64,000 bases of DNA from an uncultured Helicobacteraceae bacterium (GCA_947176375.1 CAMWQM010000001.1:157207-221206); one strand, 5' to 3'; counted from the first letter of the stretch, positions 42,768 through 54,132 are shown. Made by a program: numbers and translations. The notes: generated by a model from the sequence alone, not told the origin.

Positions 42768-43442
42768 GTGAAGCAGCCAATAATTACTGCAATAAATCTT
42801 AATTTAGGTTATAATAAAGACCCGCTTGTAATAAAAAATGTAAATTTTACAATTTATGAAAATGATTTTGTTTTTATCACAGGGGTAAGCGGTAGTGGAA
42901 AATCAACTTTACTTCGTTCAATGTATGGTAATCTAGTCATTAGAGATGGGCAATTAAATATTTGTGGATTTAATCTCTTTAACTCCTCAAAGTCAAATAT
43001 TTACAAACTTCGCAGACAAATAGGTATAGTTTTTCAAGATTATAAGCTAATAAAAGATTGGAATATAGAAAAAAATATAATGTTTCCTATGACTATTAAT
43101 AAAATTTCAAAGCAGTTTTGCAAGCTAAAGACAGAACGGCTACTTCGACATATAAGACTAGAACATAAAGCAAAAAAATATCCATTAGAATTAAGCGGAG
43201 GAGAGCAGCAAAGAGTTGCACTTGCAAGGGCACTAGCTGGGAATCCAAAGATTATTTTTGCAGATGAACCAACTGGGAATCTTGATGATTATAGTTCAGA
43301 TTTGATTTGGAGTTTGTTAAAAGGCGTAAATGAGCAGCTGAAAATCACTATCGTGGTTGTAACGCATAGAATGCCAGATTCGCTTAATATGAATTATAAA
43401 CATTTATATATTGAAGATGGGGTAGTCCATGAGATGGCTTAA
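42768..43442 (+). CDS. ftsE: Cell division ATP-binding protein FtsE
   Basis: GVSGSGKSTLLR, LSGGEQQRVALARAL; followed by ftsX. Confidence 0.94.
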   Translation: MKQPIITAINLNLGYNKDPLVIKNVNFTIYENDFVFITGVSGSGKSTLLRSMYGNLVIRDGQLNICGFNLFNSSKSNIYKLRRQIGIVFQDYKLIKDWNIEKNIMFPMTINKISKQFCKLKTERLLRHIRLEHKAKKYPLELSGGEQQRVALARALAGNPKIIFADEPTGNLDDYSSDLIWSLLKGVNEQLKITIVVVTHRMPDSLNMNYKHLYIEDGVVHEMA

Positions 43443-44241
43443 GCAGTATTTATCGCTTTTAATCCCGTTAATTGCTTTGCTTGTAGGTATTGAGAGTATA
43501 TTGCTTACAACGCGTGCGGTGAATAATTATGAAGAAATAGTAGGTAAAAACTATGCAATAATCATAGTAAGCAAGAATAAGTTAGATATTGAAAAAATAA
43601 AAGAAAAAGTAAGCGAAGTACATAGTCTAAATGAGATAGATTCCACTGCAATTTTAAATGATATAAATAGTGAGCTTAAAGATTCTAACTTTAATGATCT
43701 AAAAGCACAGTTACCACTATTTTATTCGCTAACATTAGATTCATTCCCAAATCAGTATAAAATAAAGCAAATTGAAAATTCCCTAAAAGAGATTGAAAAT
43801 ATACATAGAGTAGAATCTTTTAGCAAATCTCATAATCAAACTTATAGATTTTTAGTTTTATTAAAGGGATGTATTTTAGTTTTATCAAGCCTTATATTTA
43901 TTTTAAGCTTTTTATTGATGATGAAGCAGATTGAAGTTTGGAGATTTGAGCATAGTGAGAGAATGGAGATTATGACTTATCTTGGTGCCCCATCAAAGTT
44001 TAAGAATGCACCGCTCTATAAATTAGCGCTTATTGATTCGCTAATCGCATCTTTGTGCGTGATTATAAGCGTATTTATATTATCTAGTAATAGTAAGATT
44101 TTATCTATTGTTACACTGCTAGGCATTGAGATTTTTAATTTTATAGATTTGGTGCTAGATTATGGAATCCTTTTAGTTAGTGCTTATTGTATATCGATGT
44201 TTTCGGTATTTATGGTGATTTTATTCCAAAAAGAACCCTAA
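43429..44241 (+). CDS. ftsX: Cell division protein FtsX
   Basis: FtsX-type TM topology next to ftsE. Confidence 0.88.
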   Translation: MRWLKQYLSLLIPLIALLVGIESILLTTRAVNNYEEIVGKNYAIIIVSKNKLDIEKIKEKVSEVHSLNEIDSTAILNDINSELKDSNFNDLKAQLPLFYSLTLDSFPNQYKIKQIENSLKEIENIHRVESFSKSHNQTYRFLVLLKGCILVLSSLIFILSFLLMMKQIEVWRFEHSERMEIMTYLGAPSKFKNAPLYKLALIDSLIASLCVIISVFILSSNSKILSIVTLLGIEIFNFIDLVLDYGILLVSAYCISMFSVFMVILFQKEP

Positions 44242-45459
44242 ATGAGAATCCTATTTTTGTTTTTATCTTTTGCTTTGCTTTTTGGAAACACTGAACAAAA
44301 TATCAAAAAAAATGAGCAAAAATTACAAAATATTTCAAAAGAGCAAAATGCAATCAATGCGAAATTAAAAACACTAGGTGCAAATATTAATTCTAAAAAT
44401 AAAAAGATAAAAGAGCTTACAAATCAAATTAAGAGCATAGAATCTAATATCAATGCAAATCAAAAGCTATATTTAGAGCAAGAAGCCATTTTTAATGAAC
44501 AAAACAAAAATTATGATGAGTTAAATAAAAAGCTAGAATTTTTACAAAAAGAGCTAGTTGAGACTATTTTAAAAGATATGAGTATTATTATGATTTTAAA
44601 TTCAAAAGAGCCACTAAGTGAGGAATCTATAATTAGTGAAGAGATTTTGAAAAATTTAAATCAAAAAGTAAAGCAAGATATAGAAAAATTAATTAGTGAG
44701 CGAGAAGTAATCAAAAAAGATATAACAAATGTGCAAAATAAAATCACTTCAGCACAAAAAATTATTGCTTCACAAAAAGAGAAAAAAGAGATTTTGCAAA
44801 TTGCCAAAAATGAACAACTAAGTCTTGCAAACAAGCTAAATGATGAGTTAGAATCTTATAATAATGAATTCAAACAGCTTGATAAAGAGAGAGTTGGGAT
44901 ACAAAAGATTTTAGTTAGTTTGAATATTCTAAAAAAACAAGAATTAGAAAATCAAGAGAAAAAACGCAAAGAATTAAAAAATACACAAACAAACATTTCA
45001 AAAAATGGCACAATCCCTCCGCTTGAAGTCCGCCAGATTGGTAGTTCGTATAGAAATATTAGCACAGCCAAATATAAAGGTGCAAAAACGATTGCCCCAC
45101 TTAAAAACTATAATATTGAGACTAAATATGGACCATATTTTGACCCTGTATATAAAATGCGTGTTTTTAATGAATTCATAACTTTTAGTGTTAAAAATAG
45201 AAGCAATGTTTTGGCTGTGCTTGATGGAAAGATTGTTTTTGCAAAAGATACATTAATGCTAAAAAAAGTAATAATTATAGAGCATAGCAATGGCTTACAT
45301 ACGATTTATTCATATTTGGATGATATAAAAGATGATTTAGAAGTTGGTAGTAAGGTTAAAAAGGGCTCTACAATTGCTTGGATTACAAATAAATTAAATT
45401 TTGAAGTAACGCAAAAAGATAAACATATTGACCCGTTGGAATTGATTAAGGCTAAATAA
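44242..45459 (+). CDS. EnvC-like murein hydrolase activator, M23 domain
   Basis: Signal peptide, long coiled coil, C-terminal LytM/M23-like domain; ftsEX context. Confidence 0.88.
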   Translation: MRILFLFLSFALLFGNTEQNIKKNEQKLQNISKEQNAINAKLKTLGANINSKNKKIKELTNQIKSIESNINANQKLYLEQEAIFNEQNKNYDELNKKLEFLQKELVETILKDMSIIMILNSKEPLSEESIISEEILKNLNQKVKQDIEKLISEREVIKKDITNVQNKITSAQKIIASQKEKKEILQIAKNEQLSLANKLNDELESYNNEFKQLDKERVGIQKILVSLNILKKQELENQEKKRKELKNTQTNISKNGTIPPLEVRQIGSSYRNISTAKYKGAKTIAPLKNYNIETKYGPYFDPVYKMRVFNEFITFSVKNRSNVLAVLDGKIVFAKDTLMLKKVIIIEHSNGLHTIYSYLDDIKDDLEVGSKVKKGSTIAWITNKLNFEVTQKDKHIDPLELIKAK

Positions 45460-45483
45460 AAATTTTATATCTTTTGTCGATAG
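45457..45483 (+). promoter_or_regulatory. Putative sigma-28 (FliA) promoter for flaG-fliD-fliS
   Basis: TAAA-N15-GTCGATAG, near the TAAA-N15-GCCGATAA consensus, 44 bp upstream of flaG. Confidence 0.7.
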
Positions 45484-45526
45484 TAGTAAAACTAATAAAG
45501 ATAATCCAAAAATATAAGAAGGTATT

Positions 45527-45901
45527 ATGATAAGTCCTGTAAATAGTAATGCTAGTGGTTATAGCATAATGCAAAATAGTAACTATGATAATGTCGCAAA
45601 TGAGAATACACTTACTACTCAAATTAAGTTTGAAGATGCAAATCTAACGAATTTAGATTCAAATCAAAGGAAAGAATTAGAGCAAAAATTGCTTGATTTG
45701 GCTAAAGCACTAAATAAAGAAATGCAATCAATTAATACAAACATAATGTTTGATTATGAAGATTCTATCTCTTCTCTAATTTTGACTATAAAACAAAGAG
45801 ATAGTGGAAAAATCATAAGACAGATTCCAACAGATGAGGCAGTGGAACTAATGAAAAAGATGAGAGATGTCATCAATGTGGTGCTAGATACAAAAGGTTA
45901 A
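45527..45901 (+). CDS. flaG: FlaG family protein
   Basis: IIRQIPTDEAVELMKKMRD motif; precedes fliD. Confidence 0.92.
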   Translation: MISPVNSNASGYSIMQNSNYDNVANENTLTTQIKFEDANLTNLDSNQRKELEQKLLDLAKALNKEMQSINTNIMFDYEDSISSLILTIKQRDSGKIIRQIPTDEAVELMKKMRDVINVVLDTKG

Positions 45902-45938
45902 TTTTAAAAAATCAATTATTTTATTTGAGGCAAAAAAG

Positions 45939-47954
45939 ATGAATCCATTAAGTTCGCTTGGAATAGGAAGTAGTGTATTAAATTATGATGTAATTGATAA
46001 GCTCAAGAAAGCTGATGAAAATGCACAAATCGCTCCTATTGATAGAAAATTACAAGCAAATATCGATAAGCAAACCGAATTAGCACAGCTAAAAACTATG
46101 TTAAGCTCACTAAATAGCAGTGCGAAAAAAATTTCTGATTTTTCATCATATCTAGCAAGAAATGTCCGCTCAAGTGATGAGAATAAATTAAAAGTTAGTG
46201 TAAATGCTGGTGTGGCTTTACAAGATATAAATATAAGGATTAATGAAATTGCTAGAAATTCTGTAAATGAGCTTGGAGTTAAATTTAGCTCAAGAGATGA
46301 TACTTTTTCGCGCTTTGGAACGACTTTGAAGTTATATATAGATTCTAAAGAATACAAAATTGATATCTCTAGCACTGATACATTAAATGATGTGGCACAA
46401 AAAATAATTGACAATACTGATGGATTAATCAATGCTACTATTATGAAAACAGGTAGTGGCGATAAGGCTTACTCTTTAATGATAAATTCTAAAGAGAGTG
46501 GTGAGAATAATAATATTTATTTTGGCAATACTTTGGAATCTAAAGATATAATAGATGGAAATCTAACCTTAAATGAAAATGATTTTAATGTAACTTTAGT
46601 TTCTAGTAATGGGCTTGCTAAAACAATAAATGTAGTCGTATCACAAGATAGCACAAATAATGCAAATGCGCTAAAAGAGGCAATTATCGATGAACTAAAT
46701 AAAGATTTAGACTTTGCAAATCTTCTTCAAAATGGCACTATTAATGTAGATGTTAGCAATGATGGCAAAAGAATTATTATTAATGATAAAAGAGGATTGG
46801 AGATAAAAATTGATGGTGGAAAATCCTCTACATTTTTTAGTCAAAAGAGTAAAGTTGAAGAAGATACCCTGAAAGGACAGAGTAGCATTACAGGTGGGCT
46901 GATAGAGGGTGTTATTAGTATTGGTGGAGTGAATATTGATTTAGGTAAAATTACTTCTAATTCTAATTCCAAAGAAGCTAACCAAAAGGCAATAGTAGAC
47001 GCTATAAATAACATTGATGGATATTATGCAAAAATTAATGATGAGGGGTTTTTGGCGATAAATTCAAACACAGGGTTAGTAAGCATAAAGGCAAATGAGG
47101 AGAATAGGGATGTTCCTGCAAAGCTAGGTATTCAAGCAGGGGATTATAAGGATTGGTCTTTGTTAGAATCTGATATAGGAATTACAAATATTCAAAAAGC
47201 CTCAAATGCAAATTTCACTTATAATGGTGTAAATATTTCGCGCCCTACAAATATAGTTGATGATGTGGTAACAGGCGTTACATTAGAGCTTTTGGGGGAA
47301 AGTGAAAATGATATTAATGTAAGTGTAACTAGGGATAATGAGGGGGTTCTAGCGGAAGTAAAAGCATTTGTAGAGAGTTATAATGCGCTAGTCCCAAAAC
47401 TAGATGAGCTGACTAGATATGATGAGGATACTAAAATTGCTGGAATCTTTAATGGCGATAGTAATATTAGAGGTATTAGAAACTCGCTTCAAAGAGCACT
47501 AAGCTCCACTAGATTTAGTGATGGAAAAAATGAGAGTATGATTGATTATGGTTTAAGCTTCAATGATAGTGGAATGCTAATTTTAAATGAGGGCAAGTTG
47601 CAAGGTGAAATTTCTGCTAATGCAGATAAGGTCATAGATTTTTTCAAAGGTGGGAAAATTACTAGTGGTGGCAAGGAAATAGAAGTCAATGGAATCTTTA
47701 TGCTTGTTGCAAAAGAGCTTGATGCGCTAATTAGTGGTAGCAACGCAAGGCTAAATCTATTTGAGGAAAATATCACAAATGATGATAAAAGATTAAAAGA
47801 AGAGCGAAAAAGAAGTTTAGATTTGCTAAATAGCCGATATGAAACTATGGCAAATAGATTTGCTGCCTATGATAGCCAGATTGCAAAAGTTAATAATTCA
47901 TTTAATAGTTTAAATATGATGATAGAACAAGCAATAGCAGATAAGAAAAAATAA
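45939..47954 (+). CDS. fliD: Flagellar hook-associated protein 2 (filament cap) FliD
   Basis: 671 aa; N-terminal GIGSSVLNYDVIDKLKKADE, C-terminal coiled coil. Confidence 0.96.
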   Translation: MNPLSSLGIGSSVLNYDVIDKLKKADENAQIAPIDRKLQANIDKQTELAQLKTMLSSLNSSAKKISDFSSYLARNVRSSDENKLKVSVNAGVALQDINIRINEIARNSVNELGVKFSSRDDTFSRFGTTLKLYIDSKEYKIDISSTDTLNDVAQKIIDNTDGLINATIMKTGSGDKAYSLMINSKESGENNNIYFGNTLESKDIIDGNLTLNENDFNVTLVSSNGLAKTINVVVSQDSTNNANALKEAIIDELNKDLDFANLLQNGTINVDVSNDGKRIIINDKRGLEIKIDGGKSSTFFSQKSKVEEDTLKGQSSITGGLIEGVISIGGVNIDLGKITSNSNSKEANQKAIVDAINNIDGYYAKINDEGFLAINSNTGLVSIKANEENRDVPAKLGIQAGDYKDWSLLESDIGITNIQKASNANFTYNGVNISRPTNIVDDVVTGVTLELLGESENDINVSVTRDNEGVLAEVKAFVESYNALVPKLDELTRYDEDTKIAGIFNGDSNIRGIRNSLQRALSSTRFSDGKNESMIDYGLSFNDSGMLILNEGKLQGEISANADKVIDFFKGGKITSGGKEIEVNGIFMLVAKELDALISGSNARLNLFEENITNDDKRLKEERKRSLDLLNSRYETMANRFAAYDSQIAKVNNSFNSLNMMIEQAIADKKK

Positions 47955-47959
47955 ATTTA

Positions 47960-48349
47960 TTGGAGGGAATAATGACAAGTCAAAGTGCGTATAATGTGTA
48001 TCAACAAAATCACACAAGCGTGGAATCTCCTGTTAAACTAATAGAAATGCTATATGAAGGCATACTTCGCTTTAGTGCACTTGCAAAGCGAGGAATTGAA
48101 CTAAATGATATAGAAAAAAAAATTTATTATATCAATAGAACTACAGATATTTTCACAGAGCTTTTAAATGTGCTAGATTATGATAATGGTGGGGAAGTGG
48201 CACATTATTTAACAGGGCTTTATATGCAGCAAATAAAATTTCTAACACAGGCAAACTTAGAAAATAATACTGAAAAAATTGACATTGTAATAAAGGTTAC
48301 AAAAGGCTTGCTTGAAGCTTGGAGAGAGATTCATCAAAATATTCTCTAA
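47960..48349 (+). CDS. fliS: Flagellar export chaperone FliS
   Basis: SAYNVYQQNHTSVESPVKLIEMLYEGILR. Confidence 0.96.
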   Translation: MEGIMTSQSAYNVYQQNHTSVESPVKLIEMLYEGILRFSALAKRGIELNDIEKKIYYINRTTDIFTELLNVLDYDNGGEVAHYLTGLYMQQIKFLTQANLENNTEKIDIVIKVTKGLLEAWREIHQNIL

Positions 48350-48367
48350 AGTTAGAATCCACAAATA

Positions 48368-48586
48368 ATGACTTGGCTTAATTCTCTAAAAATTGCAATA
48401 GTTAATAAAAATACACAAAAAGCGCTATATTTAATAGAAAATTTACCAAATTTTGATAATATTGATGATTTAATTTGTGCTAGAGAATTGGTAGCACAGC
48501 TAGCCAAAGAGCTAGAGAATGAAAAAAACACACTCAAAGAAGCAATGCAAAAAATTAAACAAACAAAGCGATTTTTAGGAGAATGA
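48368..48586 (+). CDS. Small FliT-like/hypothetical protein downstream of fliS
   Basis: 72 aa; position after fliS. Confidence 0.6.
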   Translation: MTWLNSLKIAIVNKNTQKALYLIENLPNFDNIDDLICARELVAQLAKELENEKNTLKEAMQKIKQTKRFLGE

Positions 48587-49473
48587 TATTGCAACCTTTA
48601 GATATTAATTCAAAAAATATAATTAAATCTTTTTTTAATGCACAAAGAATCGAAGCTAGTGATATGCTCTTTGGTAACCTTTATATTTGGCATTTTAGTA
48701 GAGATATAAAATACAGCATTTCAAATGATTGTTTGGTAATTATCACAAAATATGACAATGAGCATTATCCTTTTGCTTTCTACCCTATTGGGCTTGGCGA
48801 TAGAAAGAGGGCATTAGAGAGCATAAGAGAGTATTTTTTAGATAATAATATGCCATTTTCATTGCGTCAAATAGAGGAATATCAACGAGATGAATTGCTA
48901 GAATTTTTCCCAAATTCATTTGAAATTAGCGAAAATAGAGATAGATTCGATTATTTATATAGCATTGATGAGTTAATAAAACTAGAGGGTAGAAAATTTC
49001 ATAATAAAAAAAATCATTTCAACCGCTTTTTAAACTCCTACCCAAACTTTTTATATGAGGAGATAAATGCAAATAATGCACTAGAAGTGCTAGAAAGCTA
49101 CAAAAGGTGGTTTGAGGAGAATCCAAATAAAACAGAGGGTTTGATTAATGAATTAAAAGGGATCGAAGCTAGTTTAATAAATTTTGATTTGCTTGATTTT
49201 AAAGGTGCGATAATTAGGATTGAGAATAATATCGCTGCTTTTAGTTTGGCAGAGCAAATCAATGATGATAGCGTTGTAATTCACATCGAAAAGGCAAATA
49301 TCTTTTATAATGGGATCTATCAGGCTATAAATCAGCAATTTTTAGCAAATGCTTTTAGTAATCTTACTTTTGTAAATAGAGAGGAAGATTTAGGTATTGA
49401 GGGCTTAAGGCGGGCTAAAATGACATATAATCCTATTAGGTTTATTAAAAAATATAATGCTAATTTAATTTAA
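48583..49473 (+). CDS. DUF2156 / phosphatidylglycerol lysyltransferase-like domain protein
   Basis: GNAT-like fold signature: NQQFLANAFSNLTFVNREEDLGIEGLRRAKMTYNP. Confidence 0.85.
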   Translation: MILQPLDINSKNIIKSFFNAQRIEASDMLFGNLYIWHFSRDIKYSISNDCLVIITKYDNEHYPFAFYPIGLGDRKRALESIREYFLDNNMPFSLRQIEEYQRDELLEFFPNSFEISENRDRFDYLYSIDELIKLEGRKFHNKKNHFNRFLNSYPNFLYEEINANNALEVLESYKRWFEENPNKTEGLINELKGIEASLINFDLLDFKGAIIRIENNIAAFSLAEQINDDSVVIHIEKANIFYNGIYQAINQQFLANAFSNLTFVNREEDLGIEGLRRAKMTYNPIRFIKKYNANLI

Positions 49474-49489
49474 TATTTAAGGAGAAAAA

Positions 49490-50683
49490 ATGACAAAAGA
49501 AGATTTTAATAAATTTGTAGAATCCGAGGGACAAAGGCATAAAAAACCACTTGGCTTTGGAATCTGTAGAGTTGATTTATCTCAAAATAGTAAAAATAAA
49601 GATAGAAAAGTTTTGCAAGCCACATATCCGATTTTGAATTGGGAGGGGGAGAATCTAGGCTCTTATGCGGTGCTTTGCTGTGTAGCAAAAAAAGAGATTG
49701 CAAAATGTGATAGTGAGGCAATTTATGCAGTTGATAGTGAGTTTGTAGCGGAGGCATTGAAGCTATTTGAACCATTTTTAGCAGAATCTTTAAGTGAGCC
49801 TCAAAGCCACAAAAACATACAAGTTTTATTAGAACTTCAAAAAATGCCAAATTTGGACTGCAAAAGCAATCCATTTAGATTCGTGGTGCTTTATGAGGAT
49901 ACAAATGCAAAGAGTGTAGAGGTTGCATATATGAAACTTCTAGCTCTTTCTCTTGGGAAGGCAAAGTTAAGAAGTTTAGTGCTTGATGGAATCTTTGGTT
50001 TGTTAGAAAATGTAGCGTGGAGCGGGAATATTCCTTATGAGCTTTCATATTTAAGAGAAAATGAAATTAGTCTAAAATTAAGCGGGAAATTCCCTGCAAT
50101 CGACTTTGTAGATAAATTTCCACGATATTTAATGCAAGTAATCCCACAATATGACAATATTAGATTGCTTGATACTGCCAAAACTCGCTTTGGTGCGTAT
50201 TTAGGAAATGGTGGATATACGCAAATGCCTGGTGCTAGTTATGTGAATTTCAATGCAGGAGTAGAGGGAACTTGTATGAATGAAGGTAGAATCTCATCTT
50301 CTGTAATCATTGGAAATGGCACAGATGTAGGTGGTGGAGCGAGCATTCTAGGAGTTTTAAGTGGTGGAAATTCAAATCCTATATCTATTGGTGAAAATTG
50401 CTTGCTTGGTGTGAATTCTGCCACAGGAATTAGCCTAGGTGATGGCTGTATAGTAGATGGTGGAATCGCCGTGCTTGCTGGAACAATCTTCTATATAGAT
50501 GAGAGTGAAGCACAAAAAATTAAAGAAATAAATAATAGCTTTGAGATAAAAGCTGATTGCTTGTATAAAGGTAGGGAACTTTCTGGCAAAAACGGAATCC
50601 ACTTTAGAATGGATTCTAAAAATGGCAGAATGACAGCCTTTAGAAGCAAAGTTAAAATCGAGTTAAACAAAGATTTACATTAA
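49490..50683 (+). CDS. dapD: Tetrahydrodipicolinate N-succinyltransferase
   Basis: Left-handed beta-helix region: GTCMNEGRISSSVIIGNGTDVGGGASILGVLSGG. Confidence 0.92.
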   Translation: MTKEDFNKFVESEGQRHKKPLGFGICRVDLSQNSKNKDRKVLQATYPILNWEGENLGSYAVLCCVAKKEIAKCDSEAIYAVDSEFVAEALKLFEPFLAESLSEPQSHKNIQVLLELQKMPNLDCKSNPFRFVVLYEDTNAKSVEVAYMKLLALSLGKAKLRSLVLDGIFGLLENVAWSGNIPYELSYLRENEISLKLSGKFPAIDFVDKFPRYLMQVIPQYDNIRLLDTAKTRFGAYLGNGGYTQMPGASYVNFNAGVEGTCMNEGRISSSVIIGNGTDVGGGASILGVLSGGNSNPISIGENCLLGVNSATGISLGDGCIVDGGIAVLAGTIFYIDESEAQKIKEINNSFEIKADCLYKGRELSGKNGIHFRMDSKNGRMTAFRSKVKIELNKDLH

Positions 50684-50686
50684 AAA

Positions 50687-51325
50687 ATGATTAGGATTTT
50701 TGTATTATTGCTATGTGGCTATTTTTGCAGTTTGTATGCTAATGATGGTATTACACAAGAGCAGTATATAAATCTTGAATTATGTAATGATAGAAATAAT
50801 CTATCTTGCATACAAACTATTAATTATTTAAGTGTCGCTTGTAATGGCGGTGGAGTTGTGGCTTGCGGAGTTTTGGGATATATGTATGAAAATGGTATAG
50901 GATTTGATGTAAATTTCAAAGAGGCAAAGGCATATTATGAAGATTCTTGCAATGGCGATTATAATTTAAGTTGTGTTAATCTAGGTAATATGTATGCAAA
51001 TGGAAATGGTGTAAAAAAGGATGCTAGAAAAGCAAATCAATTATTCAATAAAGCCTGTAAAAATAATAGTGCTGAGGGTTGCATCAATCTTGGAATTGCA
51101 TATTTTATCGGTAATGAAGTAAGGCTCAATGTGCAAAAAGCAAATGAGCTATTTAGTAATGCAATAGAAATTTATAAGGAATCTTGTAAGAATAACAATG
51201 CAGAATCTTGCATTAGCTTATCACTGATTTATAAAGATGGTTTAGGTAATATACAAAAAGATGAAGCTTTGGCAATAAAGTATCAAAATCTTACTTGCAG
51301 TATTGATAAAAATCTTTGTGATTAA
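50687..51325 (+). CDS. Sel1-like repeat secreted protein (Hcp-like)
   Basis: Signal peptide; repeated ACGVLGYMYENG / SCVNLGNMYANGNGVKKD / GCINLGIAYFIG units with paired Cys. Confidence 0.9.
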   Translation: MIRIFVLLLCGYFCSLYANDGITQEQYINLELCNDRNNLSCIQTINYLSVACNGGGVVACGVLGYMYENGIGFDVNFKEAKAYYEDSCNGDYNLSCVNLGNMYANGNGVKKDARKANQLFNKACKNNSAEGCINLGIAYFIGNEVRLNVQKANELFSNAIEIYKESCKNNNAESCISLSLIYKDGLGNIQKDEALAIKYQNLTCSIDKNLCD

Positions 51326-51706
51326 AACTGCAGAATCTTTTAAAAAAAGAATAATACTGAAGCAAAAGTAGCATTAATATTATAATAATTTCTATATTGC
51401 AGGGAATATTAAATCTATATATTTTTTGTAGTTTGAATAGAAGCTTTGCATCAATTTGTATTTTAGTATTTAAAATATAGCAAGTTTTTAAAAGTTTATT
51501 TTAGAGAAATTTATTCATTTCCTTATAAAAATCTATATTAATGTAAAAATTTATACAAAACATATATATTTTATTAAGATTTATATTTTTAGAATCTCTA
51601 ATATAATATAAATTCTGCAATCTTATGGAATCTACTTTTTAGATTTCACTATAAAAAGTCACCATTTTGTCTGTATTGGTAACAAACAAGCCGATAGTCG
51701 AAAGTT

Positions 51707-52087
51707 TCATTGGATATTTCTTTTATATTGAGTTTTTTTCTTGACCTTTTTAGGCTTAGGAAGTGGCAGGGTAGGTGCGATGGTGAGCACGACTTCTCTT
51801 AGTAAAGAAGTAGAATCAATATCAAGAATATAATATTCTTTTGCCTTAGGATAAGGTATACCTAGTGGAGTAGATTCTAAAAGAGTCTTTAATATCTTGT
51901 GTTGTTTGATATAGAGAATATCATTACAAAGTAAGAAAATAGGTTTAGGCAAAGACTCATCAGGACTAATCACATAAATCATATATTCACCAAACATTTT
52001 TCTAGCACTAAAAGTGTAGCCATCATTTTTACAGCTACAGATAAGCTGCTCTAGCACAAAATCTTTGAATGTGTTACTTGATGCCAC
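51707..52087 (-). CDS. TfoX N-terminal domain-like protein
   Basis: YTFSARKMFGEYMIYV motif. Confidence 0.7.
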   Translation of the reverse strand: MASSNTFKDFVLEQLICSCKNDGYTFSARKMFGEYMIYVISPDESLPKPIFLLCNDILYIKQHKILKTLLESTPLGIPYPKAKEYYILDIDSTSLLREVVLTIAPTLPLPKPKKVKKKTQYKRNIQ

Positions 52088-52124
52088 ATTTTCTCCTTAT
52101 TTCCTAAAATAATATTATATGGAT

Positions 52125-53285
52125 TTACCTCACACCACAAAAATCTTTAATTTCTTCTACTTTATCCATTTTTTCCCAGCTAAATTCGCTCAATTCTCTT
52201 CCAAAATGTCCATAAGATGCGGTTTTTTGATAGATTGGACGAAGGAGATTTAGAGATTCTATAATTCCTTTTGGAGTTAGGCGAAATATTTGCTTCACGC
52301 ATTCTGTAAGTTTGGAATCTTCCACTTTGCCTGTGCCCTGTGAATCTACCAAAATAGATACAGGCTCTACTACGCCGATAGCATAGGCTAACTGCACGAC
52401 TGCTTTATCGCACACCCCACTTGCAACTAGATTTTTAGCTACATATCTTGCCGCATATGCCGCACTTCTATCAACTTTGCTTGGGTCTTTTCCACTAAAC
52501 GCACCACCTCCGTGAGGACAGCTCCCTCCATAAGTATCTACGATGATTTTACGCCCTGTGAGCCCCGCATCACCCTGTGGTCCTCCTATCACAAATTTCC
52601 CTGTGGGATTTACAAAATAGCGGATATTGTCATTTAGATATTTTTCTGGCAAAACTTTTTGCACGATTTCCTCGATTACAGAGTCTCTTAAGTAAATCTG
52701 GCTTGTCTCTGGGCTATGCTGTGTGGATATTACAATAGTATCAATGCTAGTTGGAATCCCATCTTCATATTTCACTGTTACTTGAGCCTTACCATCTGGT
52801 CGTAGGAAAGGCAGAGTACCATCTTTTCGCTTTAGTGCTAGTCCTTCTGTGAGACGATGAGAGAGCCAGATTGGAAGTGGCATTAAAGATGGGGTTTCTT
52901 TGCACGCATAGCCAAACATAAGCCCTTGGTCGCCTGCTCCTATCTCACCATCTTCTCTATCCACGCCTTGATTAATATCTGGGCTTTGCTCTCCGATACC
53001 ATTTAGCACTGCAGCAGAGCGATAATCAAAGCCATAGAGGGCGTCTGTATATCCAATATCTTTTACTACTTTTCTTGCAATCTCTTGCATAGGGGCATAA
53101 ACACTTGTTTTTAATTCACCTGCAATCACACAAAAGCCATTACTTACAAGTGTCTCACAAGCTACTCTAGCACTTTTGTCGCGCTCTAAGATATAATCAA
53201 GCACTGCATCGCTAATTTGGTCTGCCATTTTATCTGGATGTCCTTCTGTTACAGATTCGGAAGTAAAAAGAAATGATTTTTTCAT
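52125..53285 (-). CDS. metK: S-adenosylmethionine synthetase
   Basis: [52 protein letters not shown]. Confidence 0.98.
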   Translation of the reverse strand: MKKSFLFTSESVTEGHPDKMADQISDAVLDYILERDKSARVACETLVSNGFCVIAGELKTSVYAPMQEIARKVVKDIGYTDALYGFDYRSAAVLNGIGEQSPDINQGVDREDGEIGAGDQGLMFGYACKETPSLMPLPIWLSHRLTEGLALKRKDGTLPFLRPDGKAQVTVKYEDGIPTSIDTIVISTQHSPETSQIYLRDSVIEEIVQKVLPEKYLNDNIRYFVNPTGKFVIGGPQGDAGLTGRKIIVDTYGGSCPHGGGAFSGKDPSKVDRSAAYAARYVAKNLVASGVCDKAVVQLAYAIGVVEPVSILVDSQGTGKVEDSKLTECVKQIFRLTPKGIIESLNLLRPIYQKTASYGHFGRELSEFSWEKMDKVEEIKDFCGVR

Positions 53286-53401
53286 AAATTCACCTTGTAT
53301 TTGAAATTTTCGTGAAATTCTACCAAATCTAATTTAATTTAGCTTTAAAATTTTTATGTTTTTGCTATGATTAAAATTAAAAATTAATAAGGAAATTAAA
53401 T

Positions 53402-53977
53402 ATGCAAAATAATACTTCTAATACTGCTACAATCGATATAAATGCTAAACAAAAACATAGTTTTAATAAATTAGCCAAAGAAATAGATGAATTTATGGAA
53501 TCTTTTGGTTCTATTTGCCTATCTACGATAAATAAAGATAATGATGTTACTTGCACCTATGCGCCACTAATCCAAACAAAACTAGGAAAATATATCTACA
53601 TAAGCGAAGTAGCAGGGCATTTTTTGAATATCAAAAATAATCCTAAAAATATTGAAATAATGTTTTTAGAAGATGAATGCAAGGCAGAATCTGTGATTTC
53701 AAGAAAAAGGCTTCGTTTTAGATGTGATGCTAGTTTTATAGAGCGGGATAGCAAAATTTTTAATGAAATTTTAGATGAATTTGAAAGGCAGAATACTAGA
53801 AATAGTGAGATTAAAATTATAAGAAATATGCTTGATTTTCATCTAGTAAGGCTAGATTTTAAAAATGGAAGATTTGTAAAAGGCTTTGGTGCGGCTTATG
53901 ATATTATAAATAACGAGATTAGTTTTGCAGGAAATAGTGGGAATCCACATAGAAATATGCCACATAAAAATGCGTAA
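53402..53977 (+). CDS. HugZ-family heme oxygenase / PNPOx-like protein
   Basis: FGSICLSTINKDNDVTCTYAPLI, FVKGFGAAYDI near C-terminus. Confidence 0.78.
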   Translation: MQNNTSNTATIDINAKQKHSFNKLAKEIDEFMESFGSICLSTINKDNDVTCTYAPLIQTKLGKYIYISEVAGHFLNIKNNPKNIEIMFLEDECKAESVISRKRLRFRCDASFIERDSKIFNEILDEFERQNTRNSEIKIIRNMLDFHLVRLDFKNGRFVKGFGAAYDIINNEISFAGNSGNPHRNMPHKNA

Positions 53978-54132
53978 TTTGGGGATTAATTAGGAATTTT
54001 ATGTTTATTTTATAATATGGCAAAAATATCTTGAAATAAATTAAATGTAGAATTTTGAGTTGATTTATTTCTTTAAAACCTACTCTATTTGTTTTGTATT
54101 GTGGATTTAGAGGTTTAATGTGAGAGTTTATA

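Noticed and set aside
45983-46432. 149-aa minus-strand ORF inside fliD
   Set aside because: Antisense to a conserved CDS; low-complexity shadow composition.
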